Source of the DNA: Candidatus Brachybacter algidus
GTDB lineage: Bacteria; Bacteroidota; Bacteroidia; Chitinophagales; Saprospiraceae
Assembly: GCA_016711705.1 (NCBI GenBank)
Contig: JADJSK010000013.1
Location: 327,001-391,000 of the forward strand
Length of the DNA: 64,000 nucleotides
Reading direction: 5' to 3'
In this document: positions 27,351-37,100 of the stretch, piece after piece
How the letters are laid out: every line of letters begins with the position of its first letter
Position numbering within the stretch: position 1 is the first letter of the stretch
Notes under the pieces: generated by a model
Seen by the model: only the letters and a program-made list of their open reading frames with translations
Told to the model about the DNA's origin: nothing
Database searches by the model: none
Translations under genes and position numbers: made by a program

Positions 27351-28466
27351 TTATATTATTGTCGACTTCCTTAATTCTATATTCAGCGGATGGATCTCTT
27401 CCAAATCATTTTTTTCGACATATTCGACGATCATTTCTCCAATAGTGGAGGTATAGTAATTATTGACAGGGTCGATGTCCTTGGTGACAAATTTATGTTC
27501 AATCGTCCAACTTACCGCCTTTCTTACCAGAGCCGCTTCTTCCGTTAATTCAAGATGATCCAGCAACATGGCTGCAGATAATATTGAACCAATCGGATTG
27601 GCGATATCGAGTCCTGCTGCTTGCGGATATGAGCCGTGAATAGGTTCAAACAAAGCAGTTTTTACTCCAATAGATGAAGATGGCAATAGTCCGAGGGAGC
27701 CACTGATGACACTCGCTTCATCGCTAATGATATCGCCAAACATATTTTCTGTGAGAATGACGTCAAATTGTCTCGGATTGAGGATGATCTGCATCGCAGC
27801 ATTGTCCACATATAAATAATCGACAGTTACATCAGGATAAATGGCAGACAAATATTGAACGACTTTTCTCCATAACCTTGATGTTTCAAGGACATTGGCT
27901 TTGTCAACGAGTGTTAATTTCTTGCGACGTTGTTGAGCAGCTTTAAAAGCTAGATGAGCTATACGTTCTATTTCTGCACTCGTGTATACACAGTCATCTG
28001 AAGCACAATCTCCTGCTTCATTTAATTCCTTTTTTCCAAAATAAATACCTCCCGTCAACTCACGATAAATTACAAAATCTACCCCTTCTATAATTTTAGT
28101 TTTCAGAGGTGAGAGAAAATGCAAACTGCTATAACTTGTCACAGGACGGATATTGGCAAACAATTGGAGTGCTTTTCTTAGGCCCAAAAGACCTTGCTCC
28201 GGTCGAACCTTAGCTGTAGGGTCGTTGTCATATTTGGGGTGTCCAATGGCGCCAAATAAGATGGCATCACTGTCCAAACAAATATCCAGAGTAGCTGCGG
28301 GTAAAGGATCTCCTGTTTTGTCGATGGCGTGTGCACCTATCAAGCCCTCAGCATATTCAAATTTATGGTTGAATTTTTCAGCGATGGCATTCAGCACTTT
28401 TAATGATTGATTAGTCACTTCAGGACCGATGCCATCACCTTTTAAAATGGCTATTTTCTTAAACAT
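27351..28466 (-). CDS. leuB: 3-isopropylmalate dehydrogenase
   Basis: A 371-residue NAD-dependent decarboxylating dehydrogenase, the third step of leucine synthesis. The N-terminus KIAILKGDGIGPEVT is standard. The substrate arginines lie in the ANIRPV and DFVIYRELTGGIYFG stretches, and the metal-binding region is NMFGDIISDEASV. It is the last gene of the minus-strand leu operon, 11 bases after leuD. Length and motifs are normal. Confidence 0.96.
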   Translation of the reverse strand: MFKKIAILKGDGIGPEVTNQSLKVLNAIAEKFNHKFEYAEGLIGAHAIDKTGDPLPAATLDICLDSDAILFGAIGHPKYDNDPTAKVRPEQGLLGLRKALQLFANIRPVTSYSSLHFLSPLKTKIIEGVDFVIYRELTGGIYFGKKELNEAGDCASDDCVYTSAEIERIAHLAFKAAQQRRKKLTLVDKANVLETSRLWRKVVQYLSAIYPDVTVDYLYVDNAAMQIILNPRQFDVILTENMFGDIISDEASVISGSLGLLPSSSIGVKTALFEPIHGSYPQAAGLDIANPIGSILSAAMLLDHLELTEEAALVRKAVSWTIEHKFVTKDIDPVNNYYTSTIGEMIVEYVEKNDLEEIHPLNIELRKSTII

Positions 28467-28477
28467 AGTTTAACTTT

Positions 28478-29068
28478 TTAAGCTGTTTGATTTTCAAACT
28501 GGATAATGTCCTCTTTTATTGATAACAAATAGTCTATGTCATCATAGCCATTCAACATACATTCCTTTTTGTAATGATTGATTTCAAAATTTTCAAATTC
28601 GTATGTTGCATCAATTGTAATTGTTTGATTTGGTAAATCAATTGTCAAGGTTGATTCGTTCCCCAAAGAAAATATTTTGTCAAGAAAATCTTCACTGACT
28701 GTCACAGGTAGAACGCCATTATTAAGCGCATTATTCTTAAATATATCAGCAAAAAAACTGCTGACCACTACTTGAAATCCTGCATCCAAAATAGCCCAAG
28801 CTGCATGCTCTCGAGACGAACCACATCCGAAGTTTTTTCCTGCGACAAGAATTTGCCCTTTAAACTTAGATTGATTCAACTGAAAATCTTTTTTTGGTCT
28901 ATTTACATCATCGTTTTCATACCTCCAATCACGGAATAAATTTACTCCAAATCCATCCCGGGTAGTACCTTTCAGGAAACGTGCGGGTATAATCTGATCG
29001 GTGTCGATGTTCTCGATGTTGATTGGGACAAAGGTGGAGGTGATGGCGTTTAGTTTGTTCTTAGGCAT
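28478..29068 (-). CDS. leuD: 3-isopropylmalate dehydratase small subunit
   Basis: About 196 residues from the ATG at 29068 (MPKNKLNAITS). The open frame continues upstream to 29167, but that part is made of intergenic repeat (PLWRGLGGG is encoded by the C-rich repeat) and is unlikely to be translated. The swivel domain is clear: IENIDTDQIIPARFLKG and NFGCGSSREHAAWA. With LeuC it isomerises 2-isopropylmalate to 3-isopropylmalate. Confidence 0.95.
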   Translation of the reverse strand: MPKNKLNAITSTFVPINIENIDTDQIIPARFLKGTTRDGFGVNLFRDWRYENDDVNRPKKDFQLNQSKFKGQILVAGKNFGCGSSREHAAWAILDAGFQVVVSSFFADIFKNNALNNGVLPVTVSEDFLDKIFSLGNESTLTIDLPNQTITIDATYEFENFEINHYKKECMLNGYDDIDYLLSIKEDIIQFENQTA

Positions 29069-29114
29069 GTGTTTGTGATGTAGATATTTGTATTCTTGTT
29101 GATGAGGATAGCCT

Positions 29115-29138
29115 CCCCCTAGCCCCCTCCAAAGAGGG
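29115..29138. repeat. C/G-rich short repeat in the leuC-leuD gap
   Basis: The core CCCCCTAGCCCCCTCC is followed by AAAGAGGG, so the ends can pair. A close relative lies at 30647-30672 in the leuA-leuC gap, and a decayed one near 44953-44970. Confidence 0.75.
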
Positions 29139-29159
29139 AAATCAGTGCTCCGAAAGCAA

Positions 29160-30566
29160 TTATTCATTATTAATTAATTGACTTACGTCGGTGACTCTGC
29201 CGGTAATAGCAGCAGCGGCGGCCATTAATGGGCTTGCCAAAAGTGTGCGGGCACCGGCGCCTTGTCGTCCTTCGAAGTTGCGATTACTAGTGCTGATGCA
29301 ATATTTTCCGGCAGGAATTTTGTCTTCGTTCATAGCAAGGCAGGCACTGCAGCCAGGCTGCCGCAATTGAAATCCGGCTGCTTGAAATACCTTGTCAATG
29401 CCTTCTGCAATTGCTTGTTGCTCGACTTGTTTGCTACCCGGAACGATCCAAACTTCGACATCGTCAGCTTTTTTCTTGCCTATAACAAACTCAGCGACCA
29501 AACGAAGATCTTCGATCCGACTATTCGTGCAGCTTCCGATAAAGACATAATCGATCTTCTGTCCACTGATGGCTGCGCCGGGTTTTATACCCATATATTC
29601 CATCGCTTTGACAAAAGATGCTCTGTCTTTTTCATCCACTGATTCCTTACTTGGCACAAAGTCATTGACCCCAATACCCATCCCGGGATTAGTTCCGTAA
29701 GTGATCATTGGTTCGATGTCAGCAGCATCAAAGAAGAACTCTTTATCAAATAATGCATCTTCATCACTGAAAAGCGACTTCCATTCTAACAATTTTTGAT
29801 CCCATTCTTGTCCTTTTGGAGCAAAAGTTCGTCCTTCCACATAATCAAATGTAGTCTGATCAGGAGCAATCAATCCGCAACGAGCACCCATTTCAATACT
29901 CATATTGCACACAGTCATTCTTCCTTCCATCGAAAGGCTTTTGAATGAATCACCTGCATACTCTACTGCATATCCGGTAGCGCCACTTGCAGAGATCTTT
30001 GATAAAATGTACAGCACAATGTCCTTGGATAAAACACCCGGTCCTAATTTCCCATTTACGTTTATCCGCATTTGTTTTGGCTTTGTCTGCAATACACATT
30101 GTGTGGCGAAAACCATTTCCACCTCGCTTGTTCCGATGCCAAAGGCTATTGAGCCAAATGCACCATGCGTGCTTGTATGACTATCTCCGCAAACGATAGT
30201 CATCCCCGGTTGGGTAATGCCCAATTCCGGACCTATTACGTGCACAATGCCTTGATAAGGATGGCCAAGTCCGTACAACTCAATGCCATGATATTTGCAA
30301 TTATTGATCAAAGTATCCACTTGTATTCTGCCTAATTCTTCTTTGATCGGTAAATGTTGATCCTTGGTCGGTACATTGTGATCCGCTGTGGCGACTATAC
30401 TGTCCGGCCGAAAGATCTTTAATCCACGTTTTTCTATTCCGGCAAATGCTTGTGGGCTTGTGACTTCATGGATGAGATGTTTATCGATGTATAGGACTGA
30501 GGGGCCATCTTCGATGGTTTTGACTAGATGTCGGTCCCAGATTTTTTCGAAAAGTGTTTTGGACAT
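29160..30566 (-). CDS. leuC: 3-isopropylmalate dehydratase large subunit
   Basis: A 468-residue aconitase-family protein. The [4Fe-4S] cysteines are in FIGSCTNSRIEDL and PGCSACLAMN. Other family text includes VCGDSHTSTHGAFG and ATADHNVPT. It pairs with LeuD to form isopropylmalate isomerase. It lies third from the 3' end of the leu operon, with 91 bases of repeat-bearing spacer before leuD. The frame is intact and full length. Confidence 0.96.
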   Translation of the reverse strand: MSKTLFEKIWDRHLVKTIEDGPSVLYIDKHLIHEVTSPQAFAGIEKRGLKIFRPDSIVATADHNVPTKDQHLPIKEELGRIQVDTLINNCKYHGIELYGLGHPYQGIVHVIGPELGITQPGMTIVCGDSHTSTHGAFGSIAFGIGTSEVEMVFATQCVLQTKPKQMRINVNGKLGPGVLSKDIVLYILSKISASGATGYAVEYAGDSFKSLSMEGRMTVCNMSIEMGARCGLIAPDQTTFDYVEGRTFAPKGQEWDQKLLEWKSLFSDEDALFDKEFFFDAADIEPMITYGTNPGMGIGVNDFVPSKESVDEKDRASFVKAMEYMGIKPGAAISGQKIDYVFIGSCTNSRIEDLRLVAEFVIGKKKADDVEVWIVPGSKQVEQQAIAEGIDKVFQAAGFQLRQPGCSACLAMNEDKIPAGKYCISTSNRNFEGRQGAGARTLLASPLMAAAAAITGRVTDVSQLINNE

Positions 30567-30646
30567 TGTGGGTTAATTATTTACGTAAGGTATGAATAGT
30601 AGAACCATTTTTAATTGAAAAATATAATAAATTTCTGATAAGTCCA

Positions 30647-30672
30647 CCCCCTTGGCCCCCTCCAAAGGGGGA
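30647..30672. repeat. C/G-rich short repeat in the leuA-leuC gap
   Basis: CCCCCTTGGCCCCCTCC followed by AAAGGGGGA, a sister of the copy at 29115-29138. It could form a hairpin in the leu mRNA. Confidence 0.75.
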
Positions 30673-30711
30673 CATTCGTACTGATTCATATTTTGTGTTA
30701 AATTAGGAACT

Positions 30712-31875
30712 TTAGACGGCTTGGCGGGAAAAGATTTTGGCAAGATTGCTAAGGTCTTCGTCGTTGACTTCTTTTTTGAGGTCGGCAACTTTTACAAATT
30801 CATGATATAAGTTGTCCACCTGATCCCTGTCAAACTGGAAACCAAGTTTTTGAAATCTGAATGCCAAAGCACTTCGGCCACTTCTGGCGGTCAATAATAT
30901 CTTGGAACTGTCAGCACCTACGTCATCAGGATTGATACTTTCGTACGTTAGGGCATCTTTCAGGAAGCCATCCTGATGAATTCCTGAGGAATGGGAGAAT
31001 GCATTACTTCCCACGATCGCTTTGTTTGGCTGCACCGGCATGCGCATGACATCGGAGATGATGCGGCTCATCGGATTCAGTTGACGGCTGTCGATGTTGG
31101 TGTGAAAACCAAGGGAACGGTGTTGTTGAATGATCATGGCAACTTCCTCCAATGAAGTGTTTCCGGCTCTTTCGCCTAATCCGTTGATGGTACATTCGAT
31201 TTGTCTGGCTCCTGCTATTGCGCCCGCAATTGCGTTAGCAGTTGCCATCCCAAGGTCGTTGTGGCAGTGACACGAGATCACTGCTTTGTCGATATTTGGC
31301 ACATTATTGGCCAGATATGCTATTTTTTCTCCGTATTGGTGTGGCAGACAATAACCTGTAGTATCCGGGATATTAACTGTAGTGGCACCTGCTTTTATAA
31401 CAGCTTCGATGACCCGAGCGAGGTATTCATTGTCAGTGCGGCCGGCATCTTCTGCGTAGAACTCTACGTCGTCTACAAAGTTTTTTGCCCATTTAACAGC
31501 CTGAATAGCTCTTTGTAAAATCTCATCTTGAGTAGCGTTAAATTTTGCTTTTATGTGCAAATCAGAAGTGCCGATACCTGTATGAATTCTTGGACGATGT
31601 GCATATTTCAGCGCTTCTGCAGCAACTTCAATATCTTTTTGGACGGCTCTGGTAAGTCCACAAACTGTAGCATTTTTAATTACTTTAGATATTTCCTTTA
31701 CAGATTCAAAATCACCCGGAGAGGAGATCGGGAATCCGGCCTCAATGATATCTACACCAAGGCCTTCTAATTTAAGAGCCAGGTCTATTTTTTCTCTACT
31801 GTTCAATTTACATCCCGGTACTTGTTCGCCGTCGCGTAGCGTGGTATCAAAGATGAAAATTTTATTTGTTGCCAT
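30712..31875 (-). CDS. leuA: 2-isopropylmalate synthase, short form
   Basis: A 387-residue DRE-TIM metallolyase. FDTTLRDGEQVPG carries the acetyl-CoA/metal motif, and CHCHNDLGMATANAI supplies metal-binding histidines. It condenses acetyl-CoA and 2-oxoisovalerate, the first committed step of leucine synthesis. The protein stops right after the catalytic and linker domains. The C-terminal LeuA regulatory domain that binds leucine is missing, so feedback control must differ. It is the first gene of leuA-leuC-leuD-leuB and is divergent from the gene at 32057. Confidence 0.93.
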   Translation of the reverse strand: MATNKIFIFDTTLRDGEQVPGCKLNSREKIDLALKLEGLGVDIIEAGFPISSPGDFESVKEISKVIKNATVCGLTRAVQKDIEVAAEALKYAHRPRIHTGIGTSDLHIKAKFNATQDEILQRAIQAVKWAKNFVDDVEFYAEDAGRTDNEYLARVIEAVIKAGATTVNIPDTTGYCLPHQYGEKIAYLANNVPNIDKAVISCHCHNDLGMATANAIAGAIAGARQIECTINGLGERAGNTSLEEVAMIIQQHRSLGFHTNIDSRQLNPMSRIISDVMRMPVQPNKAIVGSNAFSHSSGIHQDGFLKDALTYESINPDDVGADSSKILLTARSGRSALAFRFQKLGFQFDRDQVDNLYHEFVKVADLKKEVNDEDLSNLAKIFSRQAV

Positions 31876-32056
31876 TTATATTAATATTAATGTTTAAAAT
31901 TGTCTGATCGTAATCAGTAGGTTGATCTTTGAACGACGAAAATAATGGTTGTTGCCAAGTCTTCGAAAACATAAACTTGCTGAAATACGATATTTAAAAC
32001 ACGAATATTTTGTCAAAAGCTTTGTAAACAGGGCATAATTAAATTCAAATTTTACG

Positions 32057-33595
32057 ATGTCAAACAATATAAATGAACCGATTTTCATGCTGATCATGTC
32101 GCTTTCAGCAGCAGAAAAACGGCATTTCAAATTGTACATCTCCAGAAATCAGGCAAATGAATCAGCAAAGTTTGTTAAACTCTTTGATGTAATCGATGGC
32201 AGTGCGTCTTACAATGAAGAGCATATTTTAAAAAAAATACCTGATATAAGTCGACAGCAATTGCCCAATATTAAAGGGCATTTGTATGGTGAGATTCTGG
32301 TTGCACTGCGATTGCTCCATACTTCCAAAAATGTAGAGATCCAGATCAGGGAGCAGATGGATTTTGCTAAAATATTGTACAATAGAGGCTTGACGCAACA
32401 GGCTTTAAAGATATTGGCCAAAGTAAAGCTCGTAGCAAAGGCACATAGTCATTTTATTATTACCCTGGAAATTCTCCAATTCGAAAAAGATATCGAATCA
32501 AGACACATTACCAGAAGCCTTAAAGGACGAGCTGAAGAGCTTATTGGTGAGACTAATTTTGCAATTAATCAGATAAATGAGGTGACAAATTTATCAAATA
32601 TTGCTTTGAAACTTTACGGATTATTTCTTGAAAATGGTCCTGTAAAGGATGAAGTTCAAAGTCGGGAAATTGAACGACAATTCAAGGATAATTTATTCAG
32701 CATTAAGGAAGATCAAATCAGTTTTTATGGCAAGGCATACCTGCATCAAAGTTATTGCTGGTATTATATGATCACGTTGGATACGACGCGATATTATCGT
32801 AATGCTGAAAAGTGGGTTGATCTTTTTACGAAACATCCGGAGGCAAAAAAAGAGAATCCTTTTTTATATCTCAAAGCAGTGCATAATCTCCTGAATGCTT
32901 TATTTATTCTGGGAAGGCATCAAAAAATGAATCTAGAAATAGAGAATTTAGAGCAATTTTATGCCCAAAGTTCTACGTTCAATGAAAATCTGGAAAAGCA
33001 AACTTTTGTGTATTTATATACTGCAAAATTAAATAAGCATTTTCTGGAAGGAACCTTTACGGAAGGCTTAGAATTAATCAAACCAATTGAAACGAAACTC
33101 GGTCAATACCATCAATATATCGACATCCATAGAGTCTTGGTCTTTTATTACAAGATCGCCAGCCTTTATTTTGGGTCAGGTGACAATGAACAAGCAATAG
33201 AATATTTGAATAAAATAATTAATTTGAAAGTAGGACATCTGCGCAGTGACATCCAATGCTTCGCAAGACTACTTCACTTGATAGCTCATTACGAATTGGA
33301 TAACTTACAGTTGGTGGAACATTTGATTAAATCGGTGTATAGATTCCTATCCAAAATGGAAAGCCTTGATGCCGTTCTTACTCAGATCTTTGAATTTCTA
33401 AAAAAATCTCTTTCATCTAATCCGCATGATGTAAAAAAATCTTTTGTTGAGCTGAGAAATAAATTGGAAATAATTAGCACCAGTAAATATAACCGTCGAT
33501 CTTACCAATATTTAGACATAGTAAGTTGGTTAGACAGCAAAATTGAGAATATGGCTGTCGAGGAGGTGATACGGAGGAAGTTTATGAAAGGATGA
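32057..33595 (+). CDS. Conserved helical (TPR-like) protein, function unknown
   Basis: A 512-residue protein with no signal peptide. The first 40 residues read as a conserved cap (IFMLIMSLSAAEKRHFKLYI). The rest is built of paired helices in TPR style, for example YLKAVHNLLNALFILGRHQ and IASLYFGSGDNEQAIEYLNK. Similar proteins are widespread in Bacteroidota without known function. TPR arrays usually bind other proteins. It is divergent from leuA with a 181-base shared upstream region in which I see no clear promoter box. Confidence 0.6.
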   Translation: MSNNINEPIFMLIMSLSAAEKRHFKLYISRNQANESAKFVKLFDVIDGSASYNEEHILKKIPDISRQQLPNIKGHLYGEILVALRLLHTSKNVEIQIREQMDFAKILYNRGLTQQALKILAKVKLVAKAHSHFIITLEILQFEKDIESRHITRSLKGRAEELIGETNFAINQINEVTNLSNIALKLYGLFLENGPVKDEVQSREIERQFKDNLFSIKEDQISFYGKAYLHQSYCWYYMITLDTTRYYRNAEKWVDLFTKHPEAKKENPFLYLKAVHNLLNALFILGRHQKMNLEIENLEQFYAQSSTFNENLEKQTFVYLYTAKLNKHFLEGTFTEGLELIKPIETKLGQYHQYIDIHRVLVFYYKIASLYFGSGDNEQAIEYLNKIINLKVGHLRSDIQCFARLLHLIAHYELDNLQLVEHLIKSVYRFLSKMESLDAVLTQIFEFLKKSLSSNPHDVKKSFVELRNKLEIISTSKYNRRSYQYLDIVSWLDSKIENMAVEEVIRRKFMKG

Positions 33596-33611
33596 TAGGT
33601 TGATAGGATAT

Positions 33612-33725
33612 CAGTATATCAGTATATCAGTATGTCAGTATATCAGTATGTCAGTATATCAGTATGTCAGTATATCAGTATATCAATATATCAGTATATC
33701 AGTATGTCAGTATTGCAGTATGATG
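33612..33725 (+). repeat. 8-bp microsatellite (CAGTATAT, about 14 units)
   Basis: Near-perfect array of CAGTATAT/CAGTATGT units. It is intergenic, with no spacers, so it is not a CRISPR. The rest of the 33596-34197 gap holds the inverted repeat and cassette-end sequences listed next. Confidence 0.9.
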
Positions 33726-33925
33726 GTATGCAAGGATGATGATTGGGTATTGAGCACGTGGCTAATTGTCTAGTGTCTAGTATCTAGCTTCTGACAACTG
33801 ACCTTTGACCTTTGTCCTCATTTTTTTAGAACAATTGCCGACAATCACCTTAATTGACTGATGGCTTACATACATTCGATGATTTATAAAGTATAAGTAT
33901 CTTAGCACAAATAAGTAGAACAAAA

Positions 33926-33964
33926 ATCAGACCAAGCGATCTAAATTGGTTCGCTTGGTCTGAT
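33926..33964 (-). terminator. 14-bp perfect inverted repeat, terminator-like on the - strand
   Basis: ATCAGACCAAGCGA pairs exactly with TCGCTTGGTCTGAT around 11 bases. Read on the - strand it is followed by TTTTTG, as in a rho-independent terminator. It may also be part of the cassette border. Confidence 0.5.
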
Positions 33965-33984
33965 AAATTAAGACATATAAACGA

Positions 33985-34140
33985 GTTAGCACTCACCCTA
34001 AAAGACCGACACGACAGTAAATTAACGAAATAAAAATGACAGATGAAAAGCCAACGCATAGACAAAATCAAAAGAGCTGCAACCCAACGCACAAAGCCAA
34101 CGCTTTGCAGCACATTTGCTTTTGCCCCAACCGCAACCGA
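33985..34140. other. Left border of a gene cassette (attC-like inverted-repeat region)
   Basis: The region carries GTTAGCACT at 33985-33993, CAAAATCAAAAGAGC, repeated CCAACGC words, and paired arms GCTGCAA / TTTGCAGC followed by ACATTTG. The same elements recur after the second gene of the cassette (41612-41755), where AGTGCTAAC is the inverted form of GTTAGCACT. This arrangement resembles integron attC or similar recombination borders, but no integrase is in the window. Confidence 0.4.
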
Positions 34141-34197
34141 CAAGCATATTCTGACTTATTTATCTTTAACCTATTTTGCAATATTGCTAGTTAGAAT

Positions 34198-37100
34198 ATG
34201 AAAATAAAAAACATAAGAGAATTTCGGACTTGGGTAAAAGATGACGACCCTGATACAAAAGGCAATAATAAAGTTGACGAAAATTTTCTTGGTCTATATG
34301 ATGAACATAAGACTAAATCTGGCTTTTTCAAGATAATTCATGGTAAAATTGACAATGGATTTGACAACAAACTCAAAGGATTATTAAATCTTGCACAAGA
34401 TACACAAGGGGTGTATGAATTTATACAAAATGCTATTGATTGCGAGTCTACAACCTTTGGTTTATTCTATGATAATGAAAATCTTATTGCATTTAATGAT
34501 GGGCTATCATTTAAAAAAGAAAATGTTATAGCCATTCTTAATGAGGGTGATAGTAATAAATCAGAAGGTGATATAGGTAGATTTGGAGTTGGGTTCAAAA
34601 TAATTCACAGATTAGTAGGTGAACATGATGGATTTGAAGAAATAAAACAGAATGAAGGTCCAATTATATTCAGTTGGAACAACAAACAACAAATCGCCAG
34701 TTTCATTGATGATGATGAGTTGAATTTAGAATTTGACGATAGCATTGAAAGTGAATCACCTTGGCTATTTAAAATTTTGCTGACCTGTTTTCCAACACAA
34801 CTTAACGATACTGTTTATGACCTAAAGAACAACGAAACGAAAGAATTACTAAAGAAATCAGAAGTAATTAACCTTGTTAAATTTATTAAGTACTTGTTAG
34901 TTCAAAACAACTTTGACATAAAAGATTTTTCAAGAGGCTCGCTTTTCTATATTAAACTTGGCAAAAATAAAAGTCAAAAAATAAAAGATGACTTACAAAA
35001 ACTTGAAAAAGGAATTCAATACACATTAAACTTTCTTCAACATAGCACAAAAAATCGCCCATTTTCAAAAATTTTCTTGCAAAGCGATGTATTAGAAGTT
35101 AGTAAATTAAACACTGAAATAATCGAAATTGATTCAACCAATGAAATATACCGCCAAATTATTGATTATAATAGTACGACACCGATTCAAATAATTTTTG
35201 GTTACGAATCTAATCCACAAAATGAAGTATTAAAAAAGAAGACATCAAACTTTTTTAAGTTCTTTCCAATGGAAAAGGAAGCTGTTGGTTTTAATTTTAT
35301 TATTCACTCAGATGCTTTTATAATTGAAAAAAGTAGAAGAGAACTTCAAGGTGATAGTCGAAACAACTTACTACTTAACTATCTCATATCTGAACTTAAG
35401 GTGAAATTATCCGACTATAGAGTCAACAATATTGAAAAGTATAGACAAATATTTTTGTCTATTTATTTGTCAAAAAAACCAGAGCAAACACCTGAACATT
35501 TTTCAAATCTTTATCAAGATTTAGTATCAATTACAAAGGATTTTATTCCAAATGATGAAGACGGTGTTAGTTCATCAATTGAAATTGTTGCAAAAAATGA
35601 AAATGTAAATATTTCATTTAAGCTAAGTGATTGGGGAATAAAAAAGAAATTCTTCCACTGGCAGGGAGAGGGCAATAAAAATTTACTTTATATTACAGTC
35701 TTAAAGGAATACAAAATTGAAAAATGGGATTTAATAACTTGCATTTCAAATGCAGATGAAGTTTCTTTCAACAATTGGTTCGTTAGATTATCAGCAAATT
35801 CCCAATCTGAATTTCTTGCTGAATTGGAGGTTTCTGATTTAAAAGCTGTATCAAAATTAAGTCTGCTAAAACTTTTCAGATTCTCTGACAATGAATTCTA
35901 TTCTGCAAATGATGATGCCTCAAAAATTGATGGAGCAGATTCAGAAGAAAAACCACAAAATCTTGTATTCCATTCTACAACCACTTTCAAAATTAAAAGC
36001 GAATTAGAAAAATTAGAACATGTAACATCAGAAATTGATATAGAAAAAACTTATCCAAAATTATTCCAATCATTGGGGCTAAACTTGAAGCAGCCAGACC
36101 TTTTCAATGAAGTCAGAGCAAAATCACTAATCATTGAACTTGACAGCCATGAAAAGAAAAATGTTTTTCAAACATTTTCATCGCAACCAATTCCGCAGTT
36201 ACAGTCAGAAAAGTATTTTAAAAACAGTTTTGGATTTGAGAGTTTGAGTAACCTATTAAAACCAAACAAAGAATATCCTGCATGGCTTAGGAAATTCTCC
36301 ATACTTGAATCCGAATATTATCCCGAACTTGATTCATTCTTAATTAAAGACGATGTTCAGATTTTCAGTTTCATTTACGGCAACTGGGCAAGCATAATTA
36401 CACTTGAAGAAGTAAAGAAAGATGTAAAAGCATTCTACAATAAAGTTGAAACATATAAAATTCTTTCTTCAAACCCGACACTGTCCTATACTAATCTTTC
36501 AATTGTTTTTGTGAATGAAACAATCGGCTTCCAAAATAGCAGTGCGGTTTACTTTCATAAAACTCTTAGCGATTGTCAATTTGAAAAAATCAAGAATGCT
36601 ATCAAAACAATTTTTGATATGGAAATACCAAGCAAAAATGCTTTGGAATTTCTTTCAAAGGAAGGCGGAGTATTTAGGATTAGTGATAATGATAATTTAT
36701 TGACAAGAACACTAACTTCTAAGACACCTATTGAACTTACCAAGGAAGATGTAATTGAATTTGTCAATTTTTCCATTTCAAAAATTCACGAAGAATTTTT
36801 TAAGCATTTCATAATTTCAGTAAAGGAGAAGGAAATTTATTTGATTGAACAAAGAACATCGGAGATTTTTCAAGTAAACAAAATTCGAAAGGAAGTTGTT
36901 GAACTTATTAAATCAACAGAATCCCTAAAAGCGAAATACAAAATTTTACCCTATGCTTTGAAAGACAGTTTCAGGGAAACAAAAGAAATTCTCACACAAC
37001 AAAATGGTTTTTCCTCACTTCTATTAAAAGACAAGGAACTATTAACCAAACCAACAGAAATTTTCAAATACCTATCTGATTCAACTTCACAGAAAGAATA

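Noticed and set aside
29069..29167. N-terminal extension of LeuD
   Set aside because: The extra codons are intergenic repeat, while the family starts at the ATG at 29068.
33612..33725. CAGTATAT array as CRISPR or iterons
   Set aside because: 8-bp head-to-tail units without spacers and no replication gene nearby.
33850..34143. A 97-codon minus-strand frame with hydrophobic text
   Set aside because: It runs across the inverted repeat and cassette border, and the sequence is explained by those repeats.
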